Assembly: GCA_903772945.1 (NCBI GenBank)
Contig: CAICTM010000112.1
Coordinates: 1 to 64,000, forward strand
Reading direction: 5' to 3'
Source: Seminavis robusta
Lineage: Eukaryota; Bacillariophyta; Bacillariophyceae; Naviculales; Naviculaceae
DNA length: 64,000 bases
Shown here: positions 33,718 to 45,973 of the stretch, in pieces
How positions within the stretch are numbered: position 1 is the stretch's first letter
How the letters are laid out: every line of letters starts with the position of its first letter
Notes under the pieces: generated by a model
What the model saw: only the letters and a program-made list of their open reading frames with translations
Told to the model about the DNA's origin: nothing
Database searches by the model: none
Position numbers and translations under genes: made by a program

Positions 33718-35048
33718 ATGACAGACCACCAAGAAGAACAAGAAATGGAAGCCGAAGCACTGGCGGCTATTTTTGACGATCAATTCAGTATTGTGCAAGG
33801 CGACAGCAGTAAGCCGTTGGTATGGAACGTGACACTGTGGCCCGAAGCCACCACAACAGATGGCGAGAATCACGTTGGGATTGAACTGCAAGTGACACTC
33901 CCGGAAACATACCCGGAAGATGCACTACCGTCTTGTGACATTCATATTTTAAAAGGATTGACACAAGATCATGCCACGCAATTGCTCGACTTGTGTCAAG
34001 AAGAAGCTCAAGCCAATGAAGGTGTGCCGTCGATTTTTGCCATTTGCGAACGACTCCGGGAATGGTTGGTCGATCACAATCAAAAAGGACACGACGATGT
34101 CAGTATGCACGCACAAATGTTACGACGAAACGCAGAACAAGAAAAGAAACAACAAGAGCAGTCGGTAAGAGATACATATACTATATTGCATGTGTGTGTA
34201 CTGTATTGTATGTACTGTATGACTATCCATGTGGGAAGACATTCCACAGACGAGATGCCACTTTTACAAGAGATCCGTCTGAAAACAAGTCTTCCAACAC
34301 AAACAAATACTGGCGTGACTCAAGATCCCCTCTTGGAATAGTTGTGGCGCAGAACACCGACAAGGTGGACTGGCGTTCTTGCAGCTCATGACAAGCAGGG
34401 GATAATTGTCACTCTACAACAATTCATTCATTCCTATTCCTATTATACAAATATGTATGATGGATGTCATTCTCACTCGTTCGTTCCTTTGTTTGTTTGT
34501 TTGTCTCTTTTTTCCTGTTCCCATCCTTCCATTTCCATTATTACTACTACTACAATTCACACACACTTGTCCACAACTATATATATAAACAGAAACAACA
34601 ACAATTCGAGTCCCAAAAAGCCCATGCCGACATGACCCAAACGGAACGGGACGATCTCGAACTACGACGCAAACGAGCCGAAGGAACGCCTGTCACCAAC
34701 GAAACGTTTGAGGCATGGAAGATTCAATTCGAACAGGAAATGGCCGCGCTCAAAGAACAACAAGACAAGGACGACGAAGCTGCGGCGGGCAATAAGAAAA
34801 AGAGTACCCCCAAAGTAAATGAGAAAAAGGGACGGCTGTCGGGATTTCAACAATTCAGTGGTGCCGCCATTAATTTGGAAGCACTCGAAGCGGCGGCGGA
34901 AAATGCACAAACGGATCCAGAAGAAGAAGAAGAAGAAGAAGAGGGTGCGCTTCAAGAAGAACTGTTCGATGTCGATGACGAAGATTTGGATGATTTGGAC
35001 TTTGATGATGATGATGACGATGACGATGAAGAAGATGTGGATATCTAA
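33718..35048 (+). CDS. RWD-domain protein, RWDD1/Gir2 (DFRP2)-like
   Basis: Two exons, 33718-34164 and 34593-35048 (428-nt intron, GTAAGA...AACAG, phase 0), give 300 residues. The RWD domain (EAEALAAIFDD...VTLPETYPEDALPS...LREWLVDH, residues ~8-120) is followed by a coiled coil, the GTPVTNETFEAWKIQFEQEM block and KGRLSGFQQFSG seen in RWDD1/Gir2 proteins, and a strongly acidic C-terminus (DDEDLDDLDFDDDDDD). Yeast Gir2 binds the GTPase Rbg2 and Gcn1 on translating ribosomes, so a role in translation control is likely by family. The intron splits the coiled coil, and a frame reading into it ends in low-complexity sequence. Confidence 0.85.
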
Positions 35049-35078
35049 CTAATGAAGAGCTAGCTACCTACCTATATA

Positions 35079-35640
35079 TACCGGTATAGCATCCGTATTC
35101 CGCTTCGAATCGAATCGAATCAACCCGATCGCTTACTTCTCGGATCAATCAATCTACTGGTTGGTTCCCCCTGCAGTTATTTCCCTCAATCTATCGATTG
35201 GATTCAATTGACCGCTTCCGCATCGTAGACCCAACATTGTAGTCTAGTAGACAGTGAACAACTCATGGCTCTCTCTCGAGCAACTCAATTGCCGTGTAGT
35301 GCCGTAGCGGCAACGCCCCTCAAACCATCCGGAACAGAGAGGGGCCGTGCGTACCTATATAGCATCGCGCTTCGAATCGAATCAACTCGATCGCTTACTT
35401 CTCGGATCAATCAATCTACTGGTTGTTTCCCCGTGCAGTTGTTTCCCTTAATGTATCGATTGGATTCAATCGACAGCTTCCGCATCGTCGACCCAACGTT
35501 GTAGTCTAGTCTAGTAGACATTGAACAACCCATGGCTCTCTCTCGAGCAACTCAATTGCCGTGTAGTGCCGTAGCGGCAACGCCACCCAAACCATGCCAA
35601 TCGTCCGAAACAGAGAGGGGCCATGCCACTCCACTCACTT
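35079..35640. repeat. ~262-bp direct tandem duplication
   Basis: Unit 1 (about 35079-35351) and unit 2 (about 35352-35640) align throughout; for example GATCGCTTACTTCTCGG occurs at 35127 and 35389. A partial third trace (GAATCGAATCAATCGAATC) lies near 35883. No coding capacity. Confidence 0.85.
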
Positions 35641-36371
35641 CTAGTTGGTTAGTTAGTTAGTTGGTTAGAAGCCCCCCTTTTCCGCTGTCGTGATCAACTA
35701 ACTGACTGACTGACTGGCTCAAACAGAGAGCCCACGAGCAAGAAGAATGAAAGAGGTGCAATGATATCTATGCTAGTGCTCGTACGGAAGGACGACAGAA
35801 GCCCGAGTTTGGGCAAGTCCCATCGATCTGGCTGGTCCTCTCCCAACTATGTAAGGCGCCGTCTACACATACATGTCGTACAGAATCGAATCAATCGAAT
35901 CCTCGCCGTTGACGAGCGTTTCTGGCGCTCCCGAGACCAGCCTCCGCGTGAGTACGGTAGCAAAGCCTTGGTGGTGTTATGGTTGTCCACACGGAGATGG
36001 TCCGTCGCGAGCAAAAACGGACGGTTGTACCGGTAGGTCCCTGTGTCCAGATGCCTTGCTTGAACAATGCCATTGTGAAGTGCTTTGTTACAAATAATTC
36101 CTGCAACCTTTTTTCACTCCACTGGCGATGGCACACTACCGTATCGTTTAGATTTGAGATGCTGTATTGTCATTTCTATAGCCTTGTGCTTGTTACCAAA
36201 TAGGAGGGGGTGTCATAATATGTGCTCCCCACATTTGATTCTTCAGTGGATCCTGCGTGCATACATGCATGCATAGTACCTTCTTAGGCTGTGTCTATCC
36301 TCAAGACAAGTTACCATGGTATGCACGCACCAGTACCATAGCCAGATAATTAGCAGGAGGAGTTACTGTAG
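35641..36371. other. Intergenic spacer
   Basis: Contains short TTAG and GACT runs (35647-35720) but no gene or RNA that I can support. Confidence 0.5.
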
Positions 36372-37633
36372 CTAGGCGAAGACAAGATAGGCACCACACG
36401 CCAAGGCAATCGCTCCTTGGATCAGTGCAGCTGTAAGATGGGCTTCGGAATCAATCCCGCCCATTGCCACAAAGTCTAAAAGAGATCGCACCGAAAACAA
36501 GAGTACTCCAGCCAGTGCCGCGGGCTTGATCACGTTGCCCGATGCCTCGGCATCCAGTTCCTCCTTGACCTTCTGAAGGTCTGCCACTGCCTGTTCCACT
36601 TCGGCTCTCTCCTGGTTGACCCGACCTAGTTGCTTTTGCATGGATGCCTCTGCGGCTGCCAATCGCTTTGCCGTTTCCTCATCCTGGCTGTTGTCCATGG
36701 CAACTTTACTACGTTGTTCTGCGCTGATTCTAGCCAACTCTTGCTGTGGATGCATATTGTAATGGTTGATAATCAATCATATTCATGTAAGTAGCTGACA
36801 AAAAAGGACAAATAGGTTTCATGAGAAAAACACTCTACCACACTACTACATACCTGTTCTTCTCGAATTTCCTCCAAACTGGCCAACAACTTTTCGTTTC
36901 CCTTTTCAAAGATCTCTTCAATTTCTTTCATGATTTCTTCATCGTCGAGAATGGAATCGGAGAGTTTCTTTCCATCGGGTGCCATGGACCGTGCTTCATC
37001 CAAGGCTTCTTGAATGGCTTGATCCATGAATTTTTGGGTGTCCTCTTCGCTGCGGGGAATGGCGCTACCGGTGGTGGTGGTGCCCGATTCCTCAATGGTA
37101 ATTTGTTGTTGTGGTTTTGCCTTGGGAGCTTCTTTGGGTGTTCCGCCCATGTCTTTGATCACGTCCGAATACAAGGTATCTTCATCTGACTCTTCCGAAT
37201 CCTTGAGCAATCCCTTGAAGAGTTCGACTTCCTGTTCCATGGAAACCTTGTTTTCTTGACTCAAGAGCTCTTGTTTGCTTTGATCGTCTAGTTTGACTGT
37301 GCTTTCTTTTCCCTCGGTAGGATCTCCCAAGGAATCCAGAGAACCCAATTGACGAAAGGCTTCGTTCATACCAGTCTGACTGCTTTCATCGTCGTCCTCC
37401 TCATCGTCCGGTTTCTTTTTTAGTACTGGCAGGAGTCTGGCGACCACCACAGGTCGTAATGCGCTGCTTGTTCTGTGACGAATAATGGAGACAGTAGTGT
37501 CCAAGGGTTTGTTGTGGTGGTGGTGGGGTATAATAAATGCCGAGGCAGAAGATAATAGCATGCAGGCTATCAGTACTACTGCCCTTGCAGGCCAAACATG
37601 CGGGTAAGTTGTCGTTTGGATAAGAGCATCCAT
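36372..37633 (-). CDS. Plastid-targeted coiled-coil membrane protein, unknown family
   Basis: Exons 36854-37633 and 36372-36743 flank a 110-nt intron (36744-36853, GTATGT...ACAG, phase 0) and give 383 residues. The signal peptide (VVLIACMLLSSASAF/IIP) carries the ASAF-type plastid site. An acidic, Gln/Glu-rich middle region has predicted coiled coil (EIMKEIEEIFEKGNEKLLASLEEIREEQ region, split by the intron, and RVNQERAEVEQAVADLQKVK). Two hydrophobic segments near the C-terminus (AALAGVLLFSVRSLLDFVAM and LIQGAIALACGAYLVFA) are likely thylakoid or envelope anchors. No enzyme motif seen. Confidence 0.75.
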
Positions 37634-39713
37634 CCTACGAATGATACGATTGTTTTATAAGTGGGTGGCAACTGGCGCCTGGATCAATCAATAGATACAG
37701 TAGATAGATTGCCAAGTGGGTCGGGCTGAAGGTGCGTTGGTTTCAAGAAAAGAGAGGTTCAGATACCCTTGCAATGAGAACAGAGACTATGATAGGGCCA
37801 GCGAGACATCGAATCAATCAACTAACTCAATACGATGTGGAACGAACTGACCGCAAGAAGAGCGGGGACAAAAGAAAGAGAGTTGAGTTGGATCTTGGTG
37901 GATGTTGACACCGTGTACGTGTGTACGTCAGCGCAACAATTCGAACCGAATGATCCGATGAATCATTCAATCGATTTGAAAAGGCACACATTCGAATGAA
38001 AAGGCGAACGCTGAACCGCACCCACAAAGAAGATTGTGTAGGCCTGGTCGGAGCTCTGTGTCTGGCTAGCTAGCTAGCTAGCTAGCACCGGTTTTGTGTG
38101 TGGAATCCTCTTCAGCTTTTTTCACCTGTGGAATGAGTGCAGTCGTCGTTTGCGTCCAAGTAAACGTATGATGCGGATTGGTGTCCAGGAAGCAGAATTG
38201 GTCGGGAATTCCGCCAATCCGCCAAGAAAACGAGGGAGAGCCAATCCAAAATGACTACACGTATTTCTATCTATGAAGAGCTACGAGCTAGTCATTGGGA
38301 AAACTAAAGAAAGGAACACTTCGTTTTTGATTGATTCTTGATGCTATAGTATGATTATTTCCTTTTCATTAAATTGAAGCTGCTATTGTTGTCTGAGCAT
38401 TTTGTGCCCCACAGTGGCAGAATGATCCCTTGGGTTCAAACTGCCTATTACTGTGCCGCTGTAGCCTTCACATGAGAATCCAATCTGCTCCTGTCACACC
38501 TGGTAGCAGAAGGGATCTCACAGGCCCACTATTGCACCGAGTCTATATTCCAGAATGTTGGTAACAAGTGTCATTTTTCACACTTACTCTCGGGAACCAG
38601 TATCACCCCCATTTCTGGGGGTGCCAGAACCTCAGAGTTGCTTTGGACTCCCTCACCTGGAGCCATCCCACAAGAACCTCACCAGAATAATTTCCAACAC
38701 ATCTCCATCATCTTGGATGGAACAGAAAGAAGGTTCAGTCACTCAGCACCGTCGCTGAGTGCTCCCTCCTCCATTGCCTACAGATCACCACCTCGACCAA
38801 CCTCCCACCTGGAGTATTGCGGATGAGTCTCTCAGCAGCATGCTACAAACCAGTCCTTTTGTGGACCATCTTGCTCACACCTACGGCGGTGTCAAAAAGC
38901 CAAAGAGTCATGCGGTACACCTATCAGAGCCAGGGAGGCCCCGGGTGCCCAATGCATGTTGATTTGCAAAGCAGCTTCAATTTATGAGCTGCTCATGATG
39001 ATGATGAGTGAATGATGAAGCGACTTGATGGTGGGTGGGGAGAAAACGGAACCACCAGTGGGCGGTTTCCAAAACAAGGGGTCCGTTTTCAACTGTTACC
39101 AACTCTCAGGATCCTTTTCGTTTCGACGACAATTATTGATTGACCCATCATGAAACTGCGGGGAGAGACCTATCCAAATCCAGTCACTACCAGGTGCTAT
39201 GATCCGTTGAAGCCTGTCATCTTGATAAGCGTCGACGCTTGGCGAGAGTTTTCGGTCGTCATCTTGATCAGCCGCGGACTTCGGAGGGCGGGGGGAGTGT
39301 TGTTGTGGGAGGTGCGGCGGGTTTTTAAGTAGTCATGAGTGATCCGTGAATGAACAGGAGGAGGTGCTTTTCCACGGCCTGGCACGGGCCGTGGAATCGA
39401 ATTTTCCAACACGCACACCAACTCCTCATTTCGGTACTGGTACTCGTTCGTCGTTCTCGCAATAACCTTACTGATGATGCCACACAGCAGAAGACCGGCA
39501 GCGCACAGCCTGGACGAGAGCGATTAAGGGGCACGGTTGGAAAGTCAGATACAGGTAGCTAGCTAGAGATTAAAAAAGATAGATAGCCGTTTAGGCACGG
39601 AGCCAGTCTGTCTGCTTGAGAGCGTTGCTTTGGGTTTATGCTCGCCTTGTCTTTCAAAAGGAACGACGCACTGCCCTCGGGCTGCAAATACACGGGTGCA
39701 GTGTCCTCGATCT
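37634..39713. other. Intergenic spacer, ~2.1 kb
   Basis: No recognisable gene. (CTAG)n at ~38066-38090. A 38555-38962 stretch has moderately long open frames on the plus strand without any motif I know; it could be a remnant. A perfect 10-bp-stem hairpin lies at 39370-39396. The likely 3' UTR of the vWA gene lies at the right end. Confidence 0.45.
39370..39396. other. Perfect hairpin, 10-bp stem and 7-nt loop
   Basis: TTCCACGGCC at 39370-39379 pairs with GGCCGTGGAA at 39387-39396. It stands in a spacer and has no T-run, so its role is unknown. Confidence 0.6.
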
Positions 39714-41875
39714 TCAGCGAAACAAGCGGAAGAATCTTGAAGTCTTTTTGCGTCTGTTTTTCCCCATCTTTCGCAACTTTCCCTTTGTGTCTCCGGTAAA
39801 ATCAACCCAAGTCTTCACTTTCTCATCAATGGGGTCCTGGCGCGAGGAGAAGAGAAAGCAACCATGAGTCGCTCATCAGTGCATACCAACAATCAACCCA
39901 TCCACAAGCCAGCCAGCTAGCAAAAACTCACCCACTGAAGCTGTTCCTCTCGCTGCAAGGAATCCATGTGCGCCAGAAACCTAGGCTTATCCACGTCGGC
40001 TTCGGGGCAATGTTGAACTTTTTCCTTTCCGAATATAATTCCACAAACCTCCTTTTGCTCCCTGGTGGAGAGAGGACACTCGTCCAGTAAATCCAATACC
40101 CTCTCGTGGTAGCCTCGCTCTCTAGCTCGATGCAAGGGCAAACCGTAGTTCAACCACGGATTGCGCTTGCAAACGTCTAATGCCTCTCCTTGGAAGTCAT
40201 CAATGACATCAATGGATAGCTTCAACTCGTCATCCAGCTGATTATAGTAGTCCACGACACTTGGTTCGTCTAGATACGAGACAGAGTGAGCATACATGTA
40301 TGCCGTTCTAAACACTCACATCCATCTCAACACGAGAAACTCACCGGTACAGAGTCGAATCACCAGCCAGACGGGCATCGTCTCGAGTTTGCGCAAGGCA
40401 TCCACAAAGAATTGTCGGTTGGGCGCATCCGTGGGGATCCCATCGGTGCAAATGACAATGGAAATCCGTTTGCCACTGGCCAGCAATCCCGACCGCACGG
40501 CTTGAATTTCCTCGGTGATCTTTCGAATGTGTTGCGTCAGAGGCGTTTGTCCAACGGGATAGTTGCGCTCCATAATGTCTCGACAGTGCTGCACTTGCTC
40601 GGCAATGCAGCCGTGGCTAAGAGCCGATTCGCAAATACCAAATTGCTGTGGACCTGCCGCCGAACCTGGATCATTCAGTAGCTGTGCAGTGCAAGAAGAG
40701 AAAGCCAACAGGCTGGATGAGCGAGATGGAGCAAATGTGCCGTCTATCTATGCGAGTTTTTGCATTCCTGCTGTTCTTACGCGAAAGGATGTGGGCTGTC
40801 GTAAGGCTCCCGAGAGACGGATATGAGAAACGACACACTCCTTGAGTTCATCCCAGCGAGAGCACCCATGGACGAAGCGACGCGAAGTCCCGTGGCTGCC
40901 ATTCGAAGAGGAAACATCGGCCAACATGCTTCCGTCCCTCGTATTCATGGATTCGGAATTGTCAATGATCCAGATCTGTTGAAAGAAATCTGCTTTGAGG
41001 TCTGTCATGGCCTTGATGAGGCCTATTGCCAAAAGAGGACATGTATGTGTGAGAGATAGTGGAACAGACAAAGGGCAAGCAAGGCCGCAACGTTTGATAG
41101 AAAGAAGGCAAAGAGACGTGGAGCCAATTGCGCAAAACGTACCAAGAGGATACCCCTCGCCTTGGAGGTATGCCAGATCCTCTTCATCCATTTGTTGTTC
41201 CGGAAGTTTGGCTTGCCAAGTGTTCGGAGGTGCTCTGGGAGGACTACTAGCAGCGGTGGGTCTTGCTATGATGGGTCTTGCTATAGGAAAGGTGCTCATG
41301 TGCTTGTCGGTGGGAAGCGGTGGTCCCGGTTGCTTATTCGGTGTCTGCTTTGTCGCCACAGCTAGGCAACCCGGCAGTTGTCGTTGTAGCAATGCCGCAT
41401 GGGGTGCTGTGGTGGTCTGCTGGCTTTCTTTCTGCTTCCACTGGCTGGTGATGGTTTCCGCTCTGCTGAGGTTGACTTGTCGTGTCTGATCCGGTTGCTG
41501 GGTGGTAGTTGTCCGAAGGGTTGCACTATCATGTCCCTCTTGAACTTGATCTTGACTCCATTGATGCGTAATGGCCTGAGCCTTGGCCAACGCGATGCGG
41601 GCTCTGTCTTCTGCGTTTACAGGTCGAAGAGCCTCTTGTTGTTTCTCCGTTCCTTCAACAACAAGAGGACGATCTTCTTGGACATTGGGTTGGTATCGTT
41701 GGGTGATGGCTTTGGCCTTGGCAGCGGCTAGTTGTTTCTGTCGTTCGTGTCGTTGTTGTCGGGACGTCTCGGTGGTGCCCGTACCTTGTCCTCCTTGATC
41801 GTACGAAGTGGTCAAGGCTTGAGTGCCAAGGGTTGCCAAGTCATTGGAGGTTCGGCGCTTCATTGTCATTATCAT
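39714..41875 (-). CDS. von Willebrand factor A (vWA)-domain protein, five exons
   Basis: Exons 41143-41875, 40781-41022, 40345-40681, 39932-40269 and 39714-39836; introns of 120, 99, 75 and 95 nt, all GT-AG with frame kept; 590 residues. The N-terminal ~240 residues are Gln/Thr-rich with repeated AKAQAIT(H/Q) blocks. The vWA domain starts FFQQIWIIDNSESMNTRDG, where DNSES fits the MIDAS DxSxS metal site. It continues with WDELKECVVSHIRLS, GPQQFGICE, RISIVICTDGIPTDAP (third metal-binding strand) and VIRLCTDE|PSVVDYYNQLDD across the third intron. The C-terminal exon is basic (KGKLRKMGKNRRKKTSRFFR). The partner is unknown; vWA domains usually mediate protein binding. Confidence 0.85.
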
Positions 41876-43193
41876 ATTGTGTGGGGTGATTATTTCTAAA
41901 ACGGGAAAGTTACTATGGGTTAGAGAGAGCTAAGATGAGGATGGGGACAGAGGGGAGGGCACGACTTGAAAATTGAATGTTTCCATCAAATCCTACCACC
42001 TGGCTACCACTACTAGTAGCCAGTGCCTACCACAGATCGATGGTAGGCACTGGCTTCGATCTGGTCCATCCACCACCCACCATCACAACACATACCGCAA
42101 ATACATCGTACCATTGCCCGACCAACCGGTAGAGTATCTTGCTCAGTCTGGGGAGAACACCGGGAGCAAAAGTGATTTATCGACATCCTAACAACCATCT
42201 ACGAAGGCCATGGGGTATACAGTTTATACCTTACTATGAAGATACAAGGAAAAAAGAAGATTTCCCAGACGTCAGAGATTGAATTCTACTGGCTAGCTAG
42301 CTAGACAAGCTCGTAGATTTGAAAACTTAGTTGGGCAAAGCTTTACAGTAGGGAGGTTACTATGGAAGAAGACCATGCTTATTAAAAAGCAAAGAAAAGT
42401 CAAATTCAGGAGTAGGTTCCATTGGATCAGGGAAGACAAATTGAGGAACATTACAGGGGCCAAAAGGGCTTGGCATTGCGGGATCCTCAGATTCCCCTTC
42501 TATTAAAAATGCTATTAGTGTTGAGATTCAAGCAAATGAGTTGTTGATACAGTAGTTCATTGTTCATTCACCAATGTTTCTACCGTACGGTACTGTATTA
42601 GAATAGGGTCGATTTTTAAAAGCCAATCCAATGGGATGTGCCGCACGTGGCAAAGCGTGTCAGCGTATCTTGACCACTGTAATCCAAACAAAGAGATACC
42701 CAAGTACGACGTGCTTGATCGTTGTGATGTTTTGACTGACCTCAGACGCATAAACTTATTGATGAGGGCGAAAGGGGATACTTTCTGTGCACTTCCACTA
42801 CACGGCTGGATGTCTCTACATGTGCAACATACATGTACTCAGTAGGTGGCACCGGTATCATAAGGTGAAGAATCGAATCAATCGGATGGTTCAATCGGTG
42901 ATCATTTATCTCCCAATTCCCCACCGATCTTTCTGTGAACTGTGAACATGGAGCTCATGTTGGACGTCAAAGAGACCCCATCCTCATCTTACTAGCTAGC
43001 AGACTAGCTACTAGTAGCTACTAGCTAGCATCCACAGGTACAACAGCAACAATTAACATTGACGCCAGACACCAACATCAAATTCTGTTGCATTTGCATT
43101 CCACATTGCTAAGAAGAGCTGTCTATGTACCAGTAGTACGCACCGCCTTGTAATGAGCACTATTCAGTGTGGTGGGACGGATCATGTGTAACC
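41876..43193. other. Intergenic spacer with dispersed repeat B copy
   Basis: 42347-42412 shares the repeat B pattern of 7673 and 9748; 42450-42490 shares the adjoining CAGGGGCCAA...GGATCC patch. A short inverted pair GTAGCCAGTGCCTACCA / TGGTAGGCACTGGC occurs at 42016-42053. No gene. Confidence 0.5.
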
Positions 43194-44300
43194 ATGACGA
43201 CGATGGAGACATTTGAAATCCAAGACTTTGTGAAGCGAGAACACGGATGACGCTGTGAACAAGGAGATCAAGTTCGTCTTTAGTTTGGATTGTGAGACTG
43301 ACTGCATTTCGCTGTGCTGTTACGAGATGCTCCAGAAGAATCGCGTTTTGTTGACCACGGACGAAGACTTTTGGAAACTCGATTATTTGAAGTCAAAGGT
43401 GATCCATTTTTGGACTACTGACGACGATGCGCCTGAATCGCCGCCGCTTGTCACGGAAATGAAAAGGAAACTCGATGAGCTTGATTCCGAAGTCAAAACC
43501 CAGCGGCTGGAAATCCGACAGCTCCAGCATCAAAGTGGGGGCGCGCACTTGCGGCAAAAACTATGGGCTGCGAAGCAGCTATTGCCTGTTGCCGAAGTGG
43601 AAAACTTGTACTCCAGCTGGACAGAAGGTATGGATACTAGTACTGACTTCAATACCTTGCTTACTACAATTCAAAATACCAACATGTCCTCAGAAGAACA
43701 TGTCCAGAGCATGTCTAATTCCATCATGTGCGATCTGGTCAGTCGAGACGATAGAAGCTGGCGAGATTATAGGAAGCCTCAGGGGATTGTTTTTTCTGGT
43801 CGGTGCCATGACATTGACCTAGTACTACTAAGCTACTCAGTGGGCAACCCTCGCAATGGAATATCTAGACGTGCCGATCGAATTTTAAAAACTAAGATCC
43901 TCGGATGCCTTGAGGCGAGACATGGTGCTTCAAATTTTATATCGCATTGCTTGCTGTGCAAGGGCACAGCCTGTACTTTTGGGGAATCGGTATGGACAGC
44001 AAGAGGTACGTTGTCGTCCAGTGTACGAGAGACTTGGAATACAGTGTTTCACCAATGTTCGAAATCAATTCAATCAATGCGCTCAAGTCTCTCAAGAGGT
44101 TGTTGAATTGTCACTTTGGATACATTCCTGTCACCCTGCCGAACATTTTTGGCCAACAGGTTACAACTCGTCTGGGGGAGGGCTCTACTGGAGCTGTCTT
44201 TGCGGTGGACGACTCAATGGTCGTGCAAGTCAGTAAGACTGACGGTGTCGCGTTGATGCAAAACGAACTACAGATGTTGAATATCCTTGTACAGAATTAG
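43194..44300 (+). pseudogene. Truncated, frame-broken kinase-like gene
   Basis: It starts METFEIQDFVKREHG at 43203, breaks frame near 43250, continues as DDAVNKEIKFVFSLDCETD...VIHFWTTDDD with a coiled-coil stretch (MKRKLDELDSEVKTQRLEIR), breaks again near 43930, then reads YFWGIGMDSKRYVVVQCTRD and TTRLGEGSTGAVFAV, a protein-kinase Gly-rich loop followed by a possible beta-3 strand (MVVQVSK). It stops at 44300, before any catalytic loop. So the catalytic part is missing and at least two frame changes exist. The N-terminal half resembles nothing I can name. Confidence 0.55.
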
Positions 44301-45973
44301 TCTCTACTGAAAGCAGTGCTGCTTGAGATCCAAACTCAGGAAGGATCAAAGAGTGAGTTTCGCAAGATGCTTCATCAGTGGCAAGCAGCAGGGGGTCCCT
44401 GACCATTAGGGACTAAAAAGCTAGGCACTGGAATTTCAATAGGTTTTAGGTTGCAACCTGGGGTTGCTCCCGGCTCCAACCGGGGCCCCAATGCCTCTGC
44501 TCGGGCTGGTAGCAGGAGGAGGCTGGGGCCCCAGTTTGGTCATCTAGTTTGAGAGTAGATTTCCAAGGTTGGGTGGCCTGCTGTAGGCAACAATCAATCG
44601 CTGGATGTTGGGCTGTTTCTGAGTGACAGGGTTCCTCATGATGGCCAGGTGCTTGATGCTAGACACCTGTGGCGGCGGGTGTCAGCTCACCATCCTCGCC
44701 CCAGAAATGCAAAGGCTACCAACGTAGAGCCACGGGTACTGGACCTAAAGCGTTTAACCCTAACTAAGACGAAAGAGAACTGGGGTTTTCAACGCCACTG
44801 AATACAGGGAATACAGGGCCTCAGCGAATGTAGGACTTTTCTCATGGTTGTGATTAGGTTTTACCTGTAGTAGTGCAGGTCCTCTAGCTTAGATGCTTCC
44901 AGCTAGCTAACTAACCAATTTTAAAACCGCGGAGCACTGCGATCCACAACAACGCCAGCCACCAATCCATAAACTCTTTCAACCATCATGCTGCACTTGA
45001 GAGAGCTTTCAGCCAACCTCAAAAGCCACCAACTTCAAGGAACGATTCAGTCAATCCTACTGTTTTCACTGTAGAGAATCATGGGCAATACTTGCTGGCA
45101 CCATTGCACAATTTAGCCAACTCAACAGCAGTAGACACCAAGTACAAAACGATAAGCACAAACCACAAACCAATGCTGGTCATTGATTTTTTGAAGCACC
45201 AAGTATCAACCGGTACGAACCGGTTGCACACACCCCAATGCCACCTCCATCCACCAGCTGATCAGTGCCTATATGAAGCAGGGCCCAGGTTGGATGGAGT
45301 AACTTATAACCTTGGAAGCGGCAATACAAACTGGCATCTGCCGTGTTTGCGGACACTTGCCACTTCTTGCTCTAATGATTCTATGACCTTGCTCCTTCTG
45401 GCATGGTCATCAACCATCCCTTTCGGCGAGCTTTTTGAGCAAAGGACCAAGTATCAACCATGGCATCCCTTTAAAAGCACCAAGTATCAACCAGTAGCAC
45501 AGGCCGCAAATCGGATCAACCACCAACCCCCAGTTGATCATTATCAACCATGGCATACTCATAGATGGAGCGACACCGCTTGAGTCTTGACTGGTACGTT
45601 GGTACTGGTACAAACTTGACTATCAAATTCATTAAGGCTTCGCGGCATTAATGTAAGCTGAATGCTCCTCACGTATTTATGCCTCGTGGGCACCAAGCAA
45701 GAAGAGGAGATAAGAGATTTCTAAATAATGATTCGATAAATGAATAATAGGGCTTAGTAGAAACCCGAATGGTCATCCTGAGAGAAAAGTAAAAGTCATT
45801 GTGTCTAACAAGTGGGACCCCTCTAAAACTCGCCTGTGTCCTCCGCAGGTAACACTCCAGCTGCATTCTCGTTCCATCGTTCCATCTCCTCATAAAATCG
45901 AAGTCGGCGGTTCCCACACAAGTATACTGAAAAAGAAACAACTCGAGTGAAGTCTTATTCGTGGCTTAGAACG
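44301..45973. other. Intergenic spacer, ~1.7 kb
   Basis: GGGGCCCC-rich inverted words at 44480-44535. An AAGCACCAAGTATCAACC word recurs at 45195, 45448 and 45476. One 163-codon frame (45092-45583, +) is proline/histidine/threonine-rich with no motif, and I do not call it a gene. Confidence 0.45.
44544..44666 (-). other. Possible tail fragment of a reverse-transcriptase-type element
   Basis: A minus-strand frame ends with LIVAYSRPPNLGNLLSN, resembling the R-P-P-N-L-(G/R)-N-L-L tail seen in some reverse-transcriptase-type polyproteins. It is short, isolated and broken; the family is not assigned. Confidence 0.2.

Noticed and set aside
43914-44236. Alternative frame through the kinase fragment
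   Set aside because: It lacks the Gly-rich loop and any motif; the other frame holds GEGSTGAVF.
45092-45583. 163-codon plus-strand frame
   Set aside because: Biased composition, repeated AAGTATCAACC words, no signal peptide, domain or homologous motif.
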